From positions 130,883,788 to 130,947,787 of the forward strand of contig NC_079147.1 of NCBI RefSeq assembly GCF_945859685.1: a DNA stretch of 64,000 nt. The letters run 5' to 3'. The notes beneath the pieces are model-generated. The model was not told where the DNA came from and did not search any database. It worked only from the letters and a program-made list of their open reading frames with translations. The translations under genes were made by a program, and so were the position numbers. Shown in pieces: positions 1-11,379 of the stretch (position 1 is the stretch's first letter; each line of letters opens with the position of its first letter). The stretch is from Eupeodes corollae. Its lineage: Eukaryota; Arthropoda; Insecta; Diptera; Syrphidae.

Positions 1-659
1 TACAGCAGAGTTCGATGGTTGGAGCCCAAAAAGTGTTTGTAGAGATGTCTGAACATATTTGAAGAACTCAAACGTGTTAAAAAAATATCAAAAACTTTTT
101 TGAAGACCAATTCTTTAAATCCAAGCTTTCTTTTTTTTATACTATTACACCGGAATGTGAACCTTATTTTTTACAAAGTTTTTTAGAAGTGAAAAACGTT
201 AAGAAATTAATTATTACTGTAGTTGCTGCTTGTTGCTCAACCTCGAGTTTTAGATGGTATAAAAGAGGCATTAAAAATGTGTCTAATGTAAAAATTACAT
301 CCAGTTTAGTTTCAAACATGAAACCTGCACACAGTCGATAAACTAAAAAGAAAAATTCAAGAAAACATACAAAAACTTGAACTTCAAGAGAAGTTGAAAA
401 CGGAAGCGCAAGTTGAGGAAGATTAAATAAATTATCAGCTCCCGTTGTTGAAAAAGTAAGGTACGTTATAGTTTTTATTTTTAATTTGTTTATATAATAG
501 TTTTGTATTCCTTTTTTAAATGCATGCTGTATGCAAAATTAATACTTACTGTACAAATTAAACATAAATAAATAGCACATTTTTTAAAGCTATATTTTCT
601 GGTCAGTAAAAATATTTAGGGAAAGATAGGGAATTTTATTTTGAAAAATAGTGAACACC
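1..659. other. AT-rich intergenic sequence
   Basis: No recognisable gene or element. The only coding-like stretch is a short lysine/glutamate-rich frame listed separately at 337-426. The rest is T- and A-rich with many stops on both strands. Confidence 0.5.
337..426 (+). CDS. possible terminal exon of an unidentified coiled-coil protein
   Basis: An open frame reading DKLKRKIQENIQKLELQEK and ending in ..EAQVEED and a TAA at 424-426 is strongly helical, with leucine/isoleucine spacing suggesting a coiled coil. It has no start codon of its own. It follows a CAG at 332-334 that could be a splice acceptor, preceded by a pyrimidine-poor stretch, which weakens the case. No other exon of such a gene was found in the window to its left. 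It could equally be chance or a transposon remnant. Confidence 0.15.
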   Translation, partial: DKLKRKIQENIQKLELQEKLKTEAQVEED

Positions 660-1735
660 ATGTATTTTTATTTCTTTGTATCGTCATGCCTAATCTAATC
701 AAACTAAACCCTAAAACTATGAAACAGGTATGTTAGCCGGCCAAGGCATAAAATCCCGATTATCCACTATCAAGTGCGGATTGAAGCCACCAAAACTAGT
801 CCTCCTGCTTTACCCTATCAGTTCGGTCCCGTTCGGATACTGCACTACTGAACCGAAGGAACGCATTTCCGTGTTGGGCCCTGACGTCCCGATTGTTAAG
901 GAGTCGCCTATTTTTCGTGACGTGGTAGATTAGCGGAACAGCCAATCTATCCCGTATCAGACCGCATCCATCTAAAAAGAAGAATGACTAAAAGAATGAA
1001 GCTTTCAACCGTGAATGAAGTTTGTGAACTTTATTTATAGTTTATTAAAACTTCAATATAAAAAAACAACTGAAACTTAGAGTCTTTACTGGTACTCGTC
1101 TTTATTAGAACTTAAGACTAAATCTACTTAAAACTATGAATTGGTCTCACTATTCTATTTTTTTGTATCCCCACCTCGATTGAAGTTAAAGATAAGAGAA
1201 TAGAATAAGCCCTTTGGATAAGTCACACACATCGATATGTATCTCAATGTGATGTGAAATATATAAACCGATTTCTATTACATGTTTGTTTTTTGGTATC
1301 GTATTTCATACAGAACGATGCAGAAGGCAATATTAGATATCTATAGATGCTGAGGACAGCATCAGATACATTGGAATGCATAATGAACAAAGAGATTTGT
1401 TTATATGACAATAATTTTTTTACGATTATGCATTCCAGATTAATCTTATAAATTTAAGAACTTAAGCATGACTTTTTTAAGTGTACAATTTCTTACAATC
1501 ATGTTTTCTTACAATTATGTTTCGATAAAAGTGCCTTACTTGCAGTTATAAGAATACAAAAGAAATGTGACCTTAACTCGTGCACTTTCAACACACTCGT
1601 CGTGCGGAAAAAATGCCCCGAAAACTAAATTATTGGTCGAAGACAAAGCTCTCGCAATGTGACCTCAAACGTGGTTTATAACGAAATTGTCAATTCTTTT
1701 CATTCGATTCCGGTTGTATCGTTGGAATCGGCTGC
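660..1735 (-). mobile_element. LINE-like element 3' end, copy 1 (decayed, interrupted)
   Basis: This segment closely matches 23940-24356. Both share a minus-strand frame with the blocks HIARA.SSTNN, RLA.PLIYH, RFS.AVSERDRTDRVKQE and FWWLQSALD. In this copy the frame is broken by in-frame stops (for example just before FWWLQSALD), and the homology is interrupted at about 987-1593. The twin copy has a poly(A) end and a target-site duplication, so the family is a retroposed element whose 3' end lies at the low-coordinate side here. The conserved frame is presumably the C-terminus of its polyprotein. The clade was not identified. Confidence 0.6.
987..1593. repeat. about 600-bp insertion splitting the LINE-like copy
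   Basis: Relative to the uninterrupted copy at 23940-24356, about 600 bp separate the segment ending ..aaagaagaatg from the segment starting cgtcgtgcgg. The insert has no coding frame. It contains a 13-bp inverted repeat (1372-1384 and 1425-1437, arm tggaatgcataat) and stretches rich in ATATAT/GATATC. No convincing long target duplication flanks it (only ACT on each side), so its mechanism is unclear. Confidence 0.45.
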
Positions 1736-2400
1736 TGTTCGATTAGGCCGATACAGCGTCGTAAACACTGCCGCTTGAACACCCAAAACTTTTAAATCTG
1801 GGAAGTGGAAACGTTGAATTATAAACGATCATCGGCCGTATGAGGGCCATGTAGCAACTATCCTCTGGAACTGGTCAGAGCAGCATTTATATGTCTATCA
1901 ATATAAATACTGATCTAATTAGATACCGAGCTACTTACTACACTTTTGCTCGTTAATCGCTGCCCGTGTAGATCAACGATGACCATCTTGCGCCAATTCT
2001 GCCAACGGAGCCCGGAACAGAGTTGTGTCCGACTTCTGGACGTTTGCTTTCAGATACCAGACGTCGCAACATCACTGAATCTTGTCGAAATCACGCTGCC
2101 AGGAAAGACTAATAACATGACCCTTCCGGGATATTCTATACGCAATCAAGTCGTCAGGGCAGGCATTTGTCTTCGTTGGACTGCCTATCAGATCGCTGGT
2201 GTAAATGCTGAAGAGAAACTGCGAATTCATCGCTCACTGTTGAAGACCATTGTTAATTTGGAATGTTGTGGTAGAAGTTACATTGCCACTTTTCACCAAA
2301 GACACTCCATATAAAGACCGGAATCCTTTGTACGTTTTACCCTCCAACACCCAAATGGTTACATTTCGTCATTATGTCTATGAATAAATGTGAAATCCAA
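1736..2400. repeat. unclassified repeat with a partner at 14066-14150
   Basis: A 122-codon plus-strand frame (1946-2314) exists, but its protein matches no family I recognise. The sequence just after it (2316-2400, ggaatcctttgtacgtttt followed by ..gaataaatgtgaaa) recurs in modified form at 14066-14150. This marks the region as dispersed repeat rather than a gene. It may also be the 5' extension of the LINE-like copy to its left. Confidence 0.35.
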
Positions 2401-3185
2401 CAAGAATTCGATGCGGTGTATTAACTTGGTTTGACAGATGTTGTGTTTATTAGAAGAAAGCTGTACGCAAATTGTAATCGTTTTTTAATCGAATTATTTG
2501 ATTTAAAATTCTTTATTCTATTTACAGAATTAAATGAATTTCAAAAACTGTGAGTCATGTGACTGTGAAAGAAGTGAGTTATACAACGTTCGAGGTTTGA
2601 GCTCAATGTTTGCACGTAACCGACAAAATCCTTGCTTTCAAAAGCATACAGTTCTACTTTGTTATTTATATAATGTTTTTATTCTTTTAATAGTTTAATT
2701 CAAACATCCTTTTAAATATGATTAAATTTAAAGTTGTAAAGGAATCTCTTACAATTAGATACAATGATAAGCATCTTTTTTTGATATTTATGTTGGGATC
2801 GAAAACATAACATCTTTATAAACCCAGGTTACAATATGTTCGATGAAACTATTGGTGAAACATTCACATAAAGTTGTAAAGTATTAAAGATTTGTTTCTC
2901 TTGAGTCTGGCCGCTTTTTTTCAATCAACTTTCATTGCTTAGAAAAAAGAAAAGATTCTGTCCCTCAGCAGTCAAAAATTCTTTTTGATCCCTCCTAAGT
3001 ATGTATGAAATGTGTGAATGGTCCATCGATTATATGTACTCGTAGTACATTCCAACTTTTTTCATAGATGGTTTTAGTTTTAGTAGTATGTATTAAATCA
3101 TATTAATATTTTGGCATTTGCATTTGGCCCGACATCAAAACAAGTTGATATCCTAAGCATACAATAGTGATGAATAATCATATGA
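2401..3185. other. AT-rich spacer
   Basis: No open frame above 60 codons, no known element and no clear repeat. Scattered ATG-rich and T-rich simple sequence only. Confidence 0.5.
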
Positions 3186-4232
3186 AATTAAAAAAGAGAC
3201 TGGGATGCGACCCACACTGATAACTTCCCATCCCGTCTGTCGATTTGTCTTGCTTAAAAGTTTGTCTAGATTTTATTTTTTATGAAAAAAACGGACTGTT
3301 GGATTTTTATATAAAAATTACTGAATATCGAAAACAATATTTTCTGTGAAATAAAATAAGTTTGAAGCCAATATTTTTAATTTTTGAAAAGCTATTTGAG
3401 TCGAAAGTAAATTTTTAGCAAGTTTTAGTATTGTTTTTTTTTAAGTTTTTAATTTTTTGTAAAAAAAACTGTCAATTCGATTTTTTTCAACATTTTTCAA
3501 AATGTTGAAAACAATATTTCTTATAAGATAAAATAAGTTTGAAGACTAAATTTCAAGTTTTTGAAAAGATATTTGAATCGATATTCAATTTTTACCAACT
3601 TTGAGTAATGTTTTTTTAGATTTTTATTTTTTATAAAAAAAACTGTCAATTCGATTTTTCTCAAAATTTTATAAGATGTCAAAAACATTATGCTTCGTTG
3701 CAGAAAATTGTTTTGGAGATGAAATCATATTTTAGTAGTCAAATATTTGAGGTGACAATTTTTTTTTCAGTTTTTTTCATTTATAAAAAAACCGTTAGAT
3801 GGATTTTTTTCAAAAATATACTTCTTTGATATCATGTTATAATATATCATATAAAATTTAATTCAAGTCTCTAGCGTTTTTAGTTCGTAAGATATTTAGG
3901 GTTAACCAAAATGTTCACCTTTTTTTTCAAACTGCTAGTTAAAAAACCACCCACGCAATTTTCTTCAGAGCCCTTTCTGCATCTTTCTGCCTTATTATCT
4001 GTGTAACAAAATTTATTTGAAGTCGATATCTCTTTTGGTTCTTGAGCTATGGAAGACGAACAAAACGTTGCGAACGTACGGACGACGTACGAACGTACGT
4101 ACACACGCACGCACAGACATATTTCTAAAAATCTTTTATTTCGACTCTAGGGACCTTGAAACGTCGAGAAATGTCAAAATTTTCAATTTGACAAATCGGA
4201 CCCTTTACAATAACTTCCTATGGGAAGTTAAT
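3186..4232. repeat. about 1-kb dispersed repeat with internal subrepeats, copy 1
   Basis: It begins with the module gagactgggatgcgaccca. It runs through several imperfect subrepeats (near 3280, 3450, 3640 and 3780) built on a core like aaaaaactgtcaattcgatt. It ends with ..ctatgggaagtta. The inner motifs taacttcccat (about 3222) and atgggaagtta (about 4220) are inverted copies of each other, suggesting short terminal inverted repeats. The opening module recurs at 16378, 19345 (inverted) and 32547. It is non-coding. Near the right end is a run of ACGTACG/CACGCAC alternating sequence (4076-4118). It is probably a non-autonomous DNA element. Confidence 0.55.
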
Positions 4233-6100
4233 AAAAACGATTCGTATTTGTTTATTTCTGTTCGTAGTGTTATACCCTTATTACCATTGGCGAGTCGAAT
4301 GAATAAACGTGTGAGTGTGAGAAATTTGTATCACCGTTGGCGAATTGAGAACCGTTGATTCGACTTAGATGTCAAACATTTTTCGAAGATTGATCTCACT
4401 CTTTTGTCGCTATCGAATGTTCGTTGATTAAAACGTCATTCGTGTTATTAATTGTCGAACGTTCATATTGTGTGAGAAAAGGTCGAAGCTTATGTAAAAA
4501 CAATGTAAATTCATATGTACATATATTCATTTCTTTTATAAATTGACATGAATCAATGCATTTTTATTAAGCTACAAGAGAACTTATAACAAAGTTAATT
4601 CTTCAAAAAAAAAAAAACAAAAGGAATATTTGGACCAATTTGCTACAACCCTCAACTCACTTTGGTCACCTACTCGCGATGGAAAAGAAAAATTGTTGAA
4701 CGACAAAATAAAAATACCAAGGAACATTGAACGTTCCCCTCTTTGGTACCACGTTCCAAGAACTGACTTAATATTAAGGAGTTCCATACACAGGAATCAT
4801 GGATTGATCCAGGATATCTTTAGTTAACATAACGAATACACATTTTATGGTCACACGCCTTGAAAACTTGCACTAAAAACCAAAACCTATCCTACTTAGA
4901 TACTCATGACGCAATTCAATCGGAGTAACGATTCTTATACGGTTTCTGGCAACACATCCAATTACTCCTGATAACCTGGCCGTGGAAAAAAAAATAGTTT
5001 CGTTCGTTTTGTTTTTCATCGGATGACATGGTAACACTAATCCATTGGACATAATTTGTTTTCAATTGCACACACAAGTTCCTTCAATACTATGGAAACC
5101 AAGGATTGTGCCTAAGTCAAAATCTTCTCCTACGCTGCTCTGAAAACTCCCACTAGCAAAAAATCTAAGGGCAGAAGTTAATTTTAGTATAGAAGAGATT
5201 AAAGAGGTGCTTGCATTTTTAAAGTGGCCTTCAAACTTATTTAAAAACGAGGATTATACAACAGAGATCTCTGCTCCGCTGTTTATAAGAAATGTATTGA
5301 GATGACATTTCGTAAAAAAACTAATTGTAAAAACTTTTGATCAATAGGTTGTTTTCTTAATGAACGCCGACCACCGGAGTTGAATTCGAATTTTTTTCCG
5401 TCTTGAGGACCATGGCGCAAAATGTTAAAGAACCTATTTTTAAAAATATAACAATTTATTACTTTGCAATTTACTAAGAGAGTCCAAAATTTTTAATATT
5501 TCTTTTCGTTTTGCTTAATTTGTCTCTTTTTAAAAACGAGCAAACGACATGTCTAATAAGTGACATTTCGTAAAAATAAACAAAACAAAATTGCTAAAAG
5601 TTAAATTAGCCATTCTATGATTTTAACTTTAGCAAATTTGTTAAAATTGTTTAAAATTATCTAAATCACTTTTAAGGTCTTTAAATTGCTAAAAATTGAT
5701 TTAACTATTCGCTAAATCGTTTTAAATTGTTCGCTTCACTCTCAAATTTAGCAGACATTTTCGTTTGAACTTGAGCGCAAATTATGATAAGAAAGAAGCG
5801 GTACGAGCTTTTATGTAGTCGTGCCATAAGTTCTGTTACAATTATAAAATACAATAAGAAAAAAATTAAGAATAATTTTTACCCTAAGCCAATTTTGTGT
5901 TCTCTGGCTTTGTTTCTCAACAGAATCTTTTAGAAGAATTTATTTATCTGCATTGAAAAGGGTATTTGTTAAACAATTTGACAAACCCTATTCCACTTCT
6001 ATATAGCATAACTTGTCAACCGTTTTCACATTTGTTCCCGAAACTTGCGTTATGTGACACTTTGAAGTGAGACTTTCAATGAAATCATTACAGAAGGGTA
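4233..6100. other. repeat-derived or unique AT-rich sequence
   Basis: The stretch 4621-4827 has a plus-strand frame with the words LNSLWSPTRDGKEK and IPRNIERSP, which loosely resembles the linker between endonuclease and reverse transcriptase in jockey-type LINEs. The rest shows no gene. Around 5590-5740 there are several short copies of ttgctaaa/ttaaattgct. Confidence 0.3.
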
Positions 6101-6165
6101 GTACCCGTGGCATGATGGTTAGCGTGTTGGACTTAGCAATGGACCAAGGTGACTCCCTTGTGGTA
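6101..6165 (+). repeat. tRNA-related SINE head fragment
   Basis: The sequence gtacccgtggcatgatggtt followed by agcgtgttggact matches the head (inverted) of the SINE copies at 23143-24391 and 53925-54203. It contains the polymerase III A-box-like part (GTGGCATGATGG). The box B part and the body are not preserved, so this is a truncated or diverged copy. Confidence 0.55.
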
Positions 6166-6840
6166 TACCAGAATTGACTTTAAATTTACATGAAGGGCTA
6201 CTCTAGAACATAACTCTATAGTATCTTTCTTTAAAAAAAATTCAGCTGACGAAACATTTAAAATTTAGCTTAATTTATTAAGAAGAATTTCATGACTTTA
6301 TCACAAAACTTGTCAAAGTCTGTAAAGATTGAAACGACTTGAGAGACCAGGACTGAAATATTCATTTAGCTTTAAAATATTTACACTCTTCGATAGATTG
6401 AACTTCTTTTATTTTATAAAAATAATTAAATGTGAATTAAAACAATGTGGTCTACTACTTTAAGTATTCTAAATAATTATTTTGTATTCAAAGAATTAGC
6501 AGGCAAGTATACACCATCATAAGTTGACCGGCATCATCCGAAGAAGGTAAGATTAAAGTCACCAATAATAATGATTTCAGCAGTTGGATTAATTCTCTCA
6601 AATATCGTTTCTAGGGAATTGTTCAATTTTTAAAAAAATTCCAATAGTAGAGCCCCACCAACGAAACCGAGGGTAAATTTCTTAGAATTCTGTAATCGAC
6701 ACGGTTATGTAATATTATACTACTTTACTATAATATTTACTTTCGTTGTAGGTTTATACAATTTTAAGCAATTGCTAAGTGTTTTTGGTTTGGATTTTTT
6801 ATGTTTTCTATTGTTGTAAAGGGTGTTCTTTTTAGACATG
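6166..6840. other. AT-rich spacer
   Basis: No gene, repeat or element recognised. Confidence 0.5.
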
Positions 6841-6889
6841 TGGTTTTAATGAATTAACTTGTGTTAAATATTATAGCCAACAATTTAGC

Positions 6890-7505
6890 TTTAAAAAAAA
6901 AGTTCAGTAGTGTTAAATCACACGATTTCGATGGCCACGCGAAATAATGCGCTCACCAGAAGATACTTTCAATAAATTGTGTGTCTCGTTGTTGGAACCA
7001 AAGGGCGTCAGGCACGGAAAAGTCATTAATAATGGATCCATAGCTCTTCTCATTGACTATTACATAATAGCAAAGCTTAACTTTTGTAGAAATATTTACA
7101 AATGATTATCTCTGCCAATACAGCACAGGTAAAGTTTTCTTATAAAAATTGTGCAACGCGTTTGATGGGCGATATGAATTTGGTAAATCCAAAAACCAAA
7201 AGCCTTCCGCAAAATCTTCTTTAAGTGAATGGGCAAAGCTCCAAGTGTTGCACGCGGTTGCAGATGGACTTATTCCGGTCTTCTTCAACATTTTGCTCCA
7301 CAGCAGTAATAGAGTCTTTTGTGTGCACTGCAAGGCGTGTCTGAGGATGTGCATTATCCGCTAAAGTAAACGAGGTGCAAAACCGAGCAATAGTTGTTGA
7401 ATTATCGCCTTTGCTGGGCGAATATTGGACGCAGTGAACGATTCGTCGCACGAACTGATTCATAATTTTGGTAAAAAATGTACACGACTTGCAAATGTTG
7501 ATCAC
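6890..7505 (-). pseudogene. IS630/Tc1-mariner-type transposase remnant 1
   Basis: Minus-strand reading from 7505 down gives the N-terminal helix-turn-helix part of an insect transposase family, with the words SITAVEQNVEEDRNKSICNR and LELCP. A frame change leads into KEDFAEGFWF (about 7210-7150), and then, after a deletion, into a decayed catalytic-domain tail with FQQRDTQFIE and WPSKSCDLTLL (about 6990-6900). The family hallmark in that last block is WPPRSCDLTPLD. Frameshifts, stops and the missing middle (first catalytic Asp region) make it inactive. The same family is found at 13562, 20600 and 55197. Confidence 0.75.
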
Positions 7506-10500
7506 AAGTAAATCTATTTTTCATAAAATGGCAAGACAAACTGAGCATAAATCAAGAGAGAGCTTTCATAAAGACCAATTCGGAAAAAAGTATTGCCAAA
7601 TTGAAAACCACACGCCTGGGAAAAACACCCTTCAAAACAAATTGTTACGATTGAAAGTGAGTAGTCATCTTTGAAAAGAATTATATTTTATTTCAATGGA
7701 AACTAATAGATACATATCCCACTGCTGTAAATTTATCACACTTTTGCGAAAATTAAAGAGATTACTTAAAAGTATCAATTTTTTGTGTGGTAAATCAAAA
7801 AAGCTACACATATTATCATGACTTTTTAGAAAATTAATTTAAAATTATACCTTGAATTTTTAGAAATCTATGGGAATATACATACATATGTACTCGTATG
7901 TATGTACATATGTAGATACATTAAATTTATACTTCACCAAGATTTAATTTATCTTATAATCCTTTGATTATTTTGTCATTTTATTATTGTTCTTCCTTAT
8001 AACCCGGCATATCTTTCTATGTCAACATATCTTTCTATGTCAACAAAATAAGCTTAGGTGGATTCATACAAGTGAGGGCGAATCTTTAATAAAAGTTGAT
8101 CGATTTAATTTTTTGAGCAATAAATTCAACGCACACATACCCTATTGTATCATTGGCATGAATATCTCCATCTTCAAGAGACATTTTTTCGACTCTACAT
8201 TGGCAAGACATTCAAAGTTAGGGCCATCTAGAATAGTCTACAATGCTTTTGAGTACATAAGTTCAGTTCAGTATGTGATTTTATCGGTTCTTGAGCGGTT
8301 ATACTCATTCATTTCTGTTTTTTTTTTTTAAATAATTTGGTTCTACTTTGTAAAGCTCGTATTTATAAAAATTATAACATATACATATCGATGTACATAT
8401 GTATGTATGTTGTTGCAAATTGAATGTGAGTATTTTTTGTTAACAAAACCATTGTTTAATGGGATACATTTTTGTGAAGATCATTATTTCCTTGTTATAA
8501 AAAGCTTGTCAAGCAGTCCGTTAATTGTCGAAAATAAGTGCGAAAATAATTTGGCGACATTTATAGACAAATTTATTTTGAATAAAGAAAAACAAAGACC
8601 TAGAAAGTTGAAAGCGTACATGAACCTCTTTATTTGCGATCAATTGTGTAGCGCGAGCATATACCGTTTTTTGAATATTGTCTATAATTACGAAGCTTAT
8701 TTGATGTGTGTGTCCTTAAATACATCCCCAAATAACATAATTTTTTAATTATAATTCTTAAACAGAAACAAAAATTAAGATAAAGTGAAAAAAGTATCTA
8801 AATGTTGACAGTCTTTTTAAGTATACTAAAGGTATAAATAAATATCAACATAACAATTTAGCGAAGCCATATTTTGATGTATGCTGCTTTCTCTAGTGCA
8901 CGCTAAAGTGTCGGTCAAATAGCCGTTGTTCGCGGTTTAATGTAAATAATTAAAAATACATTTTTAATAAATTACTGAAGCAAATTTATGTCCGTGGTTT
9001 AATTTTATTACATAAGTTCATTGATACGAACTATTTTGGATCTCAAATTTTGGTGAGACTTTTGTATTTGTCTTTCTCTGGATAAAAAAAATATCAGTTT
9101 GTTTCCTAATTGCAATACATACTTTAAAATAATATAAAATAATTGTATTAAACAAAAAAATGTTTTCATAAAAATGCAAATATGCTCATACAAATGTATA
9201 ATATCTTCATTGAATTTAATTTATAATACTTTCTTGGATAATCCCGTGTATAACTTAAATTTGTATTTACAATTCCAATCATCATGACAAAAACAACATT
9301 TTATTCTTGAAAGTTTTGACGAAATATTTACCGATGGGAAGGCATGCATAACGATGTTAATCGAAAACTAATGCGGGCGTAAATATTTAATCAAAACACA
9401 TTTCAGCTATAGAGAGAGAGTTTACAAAAAAGTTGTCTCATTTTTTAAAACATGTCAATTGAATTAAAAAAAGAAAGGCTTTGAAATTGATTTTTCAATT
9501 GAAATTTGTGTGTGCAATATACGGGTATTATTGAGATAAGATATGGAAGATCTTTAGAAGTGCTAAATACTAAAGTTTTTCTTTTATTCTGGAAGTGTTT
9601 TTACTATTCAAATTAATTCCATAACCTTAAGAAACTAATGTTAAATTTGAGCAATCGACACTTACGAATGTTAAAAAATATCCAAAGAATGGAAAAAAAG
9701 ATTACAATAGCAATTTGATGAAGTAAAAGATCATCTGCATCTTTTTGTTTTATGGAAACGATTAAGTGTCCAGTAGTTGTCTAAACTTTCTAAATGCTCA
9801 AATTTTCGGAATTACCATTTATTAAAAATACAGGGAATATTATTTTTTTAAACTTATACAATAAAAAATAATTTTAAGAGACGTACAATCCGTTGCATTT
9901 ATTGATAAACACTTGGGGCATACACTTTTACAAACAATATATCAGTAGAACTGCATTTTTACAATTCGATAAGAAATATTTATTGTCACTGTAGATCGAA
10001 TATGTACCTTGCGTCTATGCATCTAGCTTTGAAACTATCGTTCTTTGGTGTTTTTCATTTGATCTATAAAATCATTGATAATTAAAGTGCATCATTACAC
10101 TATAAGTGAATTTTTCTGACTTAAGAGGTATTCGATCTACAGCGAAGATATGTTAAAAATAAATTTAAAATACAAGGAACAATTTTTTTTAAACCACGAA
10201 AAATCATCTAAAAATGTGTTTAATCGATTGCATGTTTTTTAGGACAATTCTGGAGAATAACGCTTGACCTAGAGAGATGGTGCTATAAAATTCCACTGAG
10301 CTATGGACATTTAAAGAAAAATTATTAAAGTTTACTTGACTTGTAGGAGTTTAAAACGAGCCATTAAGAGCTTACATTTAAATTAATTTAAATAAAGTAG
10401 TCACAAAAAAGCACTTTAATGTACATACATACATAAATACATGCAATTAGAATAACGCTTATTTCAAAACTTTTCAGCATGATTTTTGTTCAAACGACTT

Positions 10501-10798
10501 CCGTACTTTCACTTTACACAATATTAATCGAATTTATGATTTTGTAATGTCAAATGGTATAACAGATGTGCAGCTTTTTTCATGCAGCGAATTGAAATAA
10601 CTCGGCGTCTTATGGAAACACAATTAAATAAAGGCTGCATGCAGAGCAGCGCTGCACAATGTCTCTATTTCAAAATTCACAAAATCATTGCAGGCAATAT
10701 TACGAACAATAAAAAATCATCATCTAGCTGGTATCACTGATATTGTAGTTCTTTAAAATAAGTTCTTTGAGTCAAACAAAAGAGATATATCGATTAAT
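7506..10798. other. AT-rich intergenic region with two unassigned open frames
   Basis: Two plus-strand frames of 114 and 113 codons lie at 7987-8331 (no good start; TTG first) and 8407-8748. They carry fairly complex peptides (for example RWIHTSEGESLIKVDRFNF and RKLKAYMNLFICDQLC) but match nothing I recognise. An 18-bp perfect tandem repeat (atatctttctatgtcaac, about 8010-8045) lies in the first. They could be a decayed exon pair or chance. A palindromic ACATACATATGT cluster sits at 7878-7918. The remainder is featureless. Confidence 0.3.
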
Positions 10799-10972
10799 AT
10801 GGCGGAGAGTATACACGTATGTTTGGGTGTAGAACCACATGGAGATGTGCGTGCAGACGATCTGCATGAAACTCTGCATGTTAGCAATCGGTATTGCAAG
10901 GTAGGCTCAAAAAATCCTTGGGAGTCATTCCGTAATTTCCTAAACGATAATCGTCAAAACGATTATCATTAA
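10799..10972 (+). CDS. short orphan ORF, 57 codons
   Basis: ATG at 10799 opens a frame reading MAESIHVCLGVEPHGDVR and then ..ADDLHETLHVSNRYCK. At codon 34 there is an AAG followed by gtaggc (about 10901), a plausible splice donor. If unspliced the frame runs to TAA at 10970-10972. The GC content and codon mix are higher than the surroundings. It could be a first coding exon or a captured exon. No partner exon was found and the protein is not recognised. Confidence 0.25.
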   Translation: MAESIHVCLGVEPHGDVRADDLHETLHVSNRYCKVGSKNPWESFRNFLNDNRQNDYH

Positions 10973-11015
10973 CGATATCGTCAATGATTATCATTAACAA
11001 TATCGTCTCATCAAT
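10935..11015. repeat. cluster of short palindromic repeats
   Basis: Several overlapping copies of cattaacgatatcgtcaatg-like sequence (with GATTATCATTAAC and AATATCGTC variants) form local inverted and direct repeats. Function unknown. Confidence 0.45.
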
Positions 11016-11136
11016 CGTTTTCAGTACCTATAAGATCATTTAGTTTCTTTCAAATACTTTTATACTATGGCTGAAATGTCAAAATAAACTCTACGAAATA
11101 TAATGTTTGTTCAATAACTTGAATATATTATTAAAC

Positions 11137-11379
11137 TTCGTTTTTGTCTCTGGGAAATTTAGAAAATTTGCAAAAAATATTGTAAATAAACATGCCAATT
11201 TTTTTGTGATGTTTACTGTTACTGTTATTTTTTGTTTTTTTATTTGTTGCCGCAGACTTCCTTTTTGTCTTTGAGAAATTTTGAAAATTTGCAAAAAACA
11301 TTGTAAATAAACATGCCAATTTTTTTGTGATGTTTATTGTTACTGTTACTTTTTGTGTTTTTATTTGTTGCCGTCGACG
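11137..11379. repeat. tandem duplication, unit about 122 bp
   Basis: Unit 1 (11137-11257) and unit 2 (11258-11379) align along their whole length with few changes. Both contain aacatgccaatttttttgtg and end in tatttgttgccg. The long minus-strand open frames across it are a by-product of the duplication and look non-coding. Confidence 0.85.

Noticed and set aside
1946..2314. 122-codon plus-strand ORF as a gene
   Set aside because: No recognisable domain; it lies in sequence with a repeat partner at 14066 and next to a LINE remnant. Kept only as a repeat.
4017..4358. Arg/Thr-rich ORFs at the end of the 1-kb repeat
   Set aside because: They arise from ACGTACG-type simple sequence in a non-coding repeat; both strands are open.
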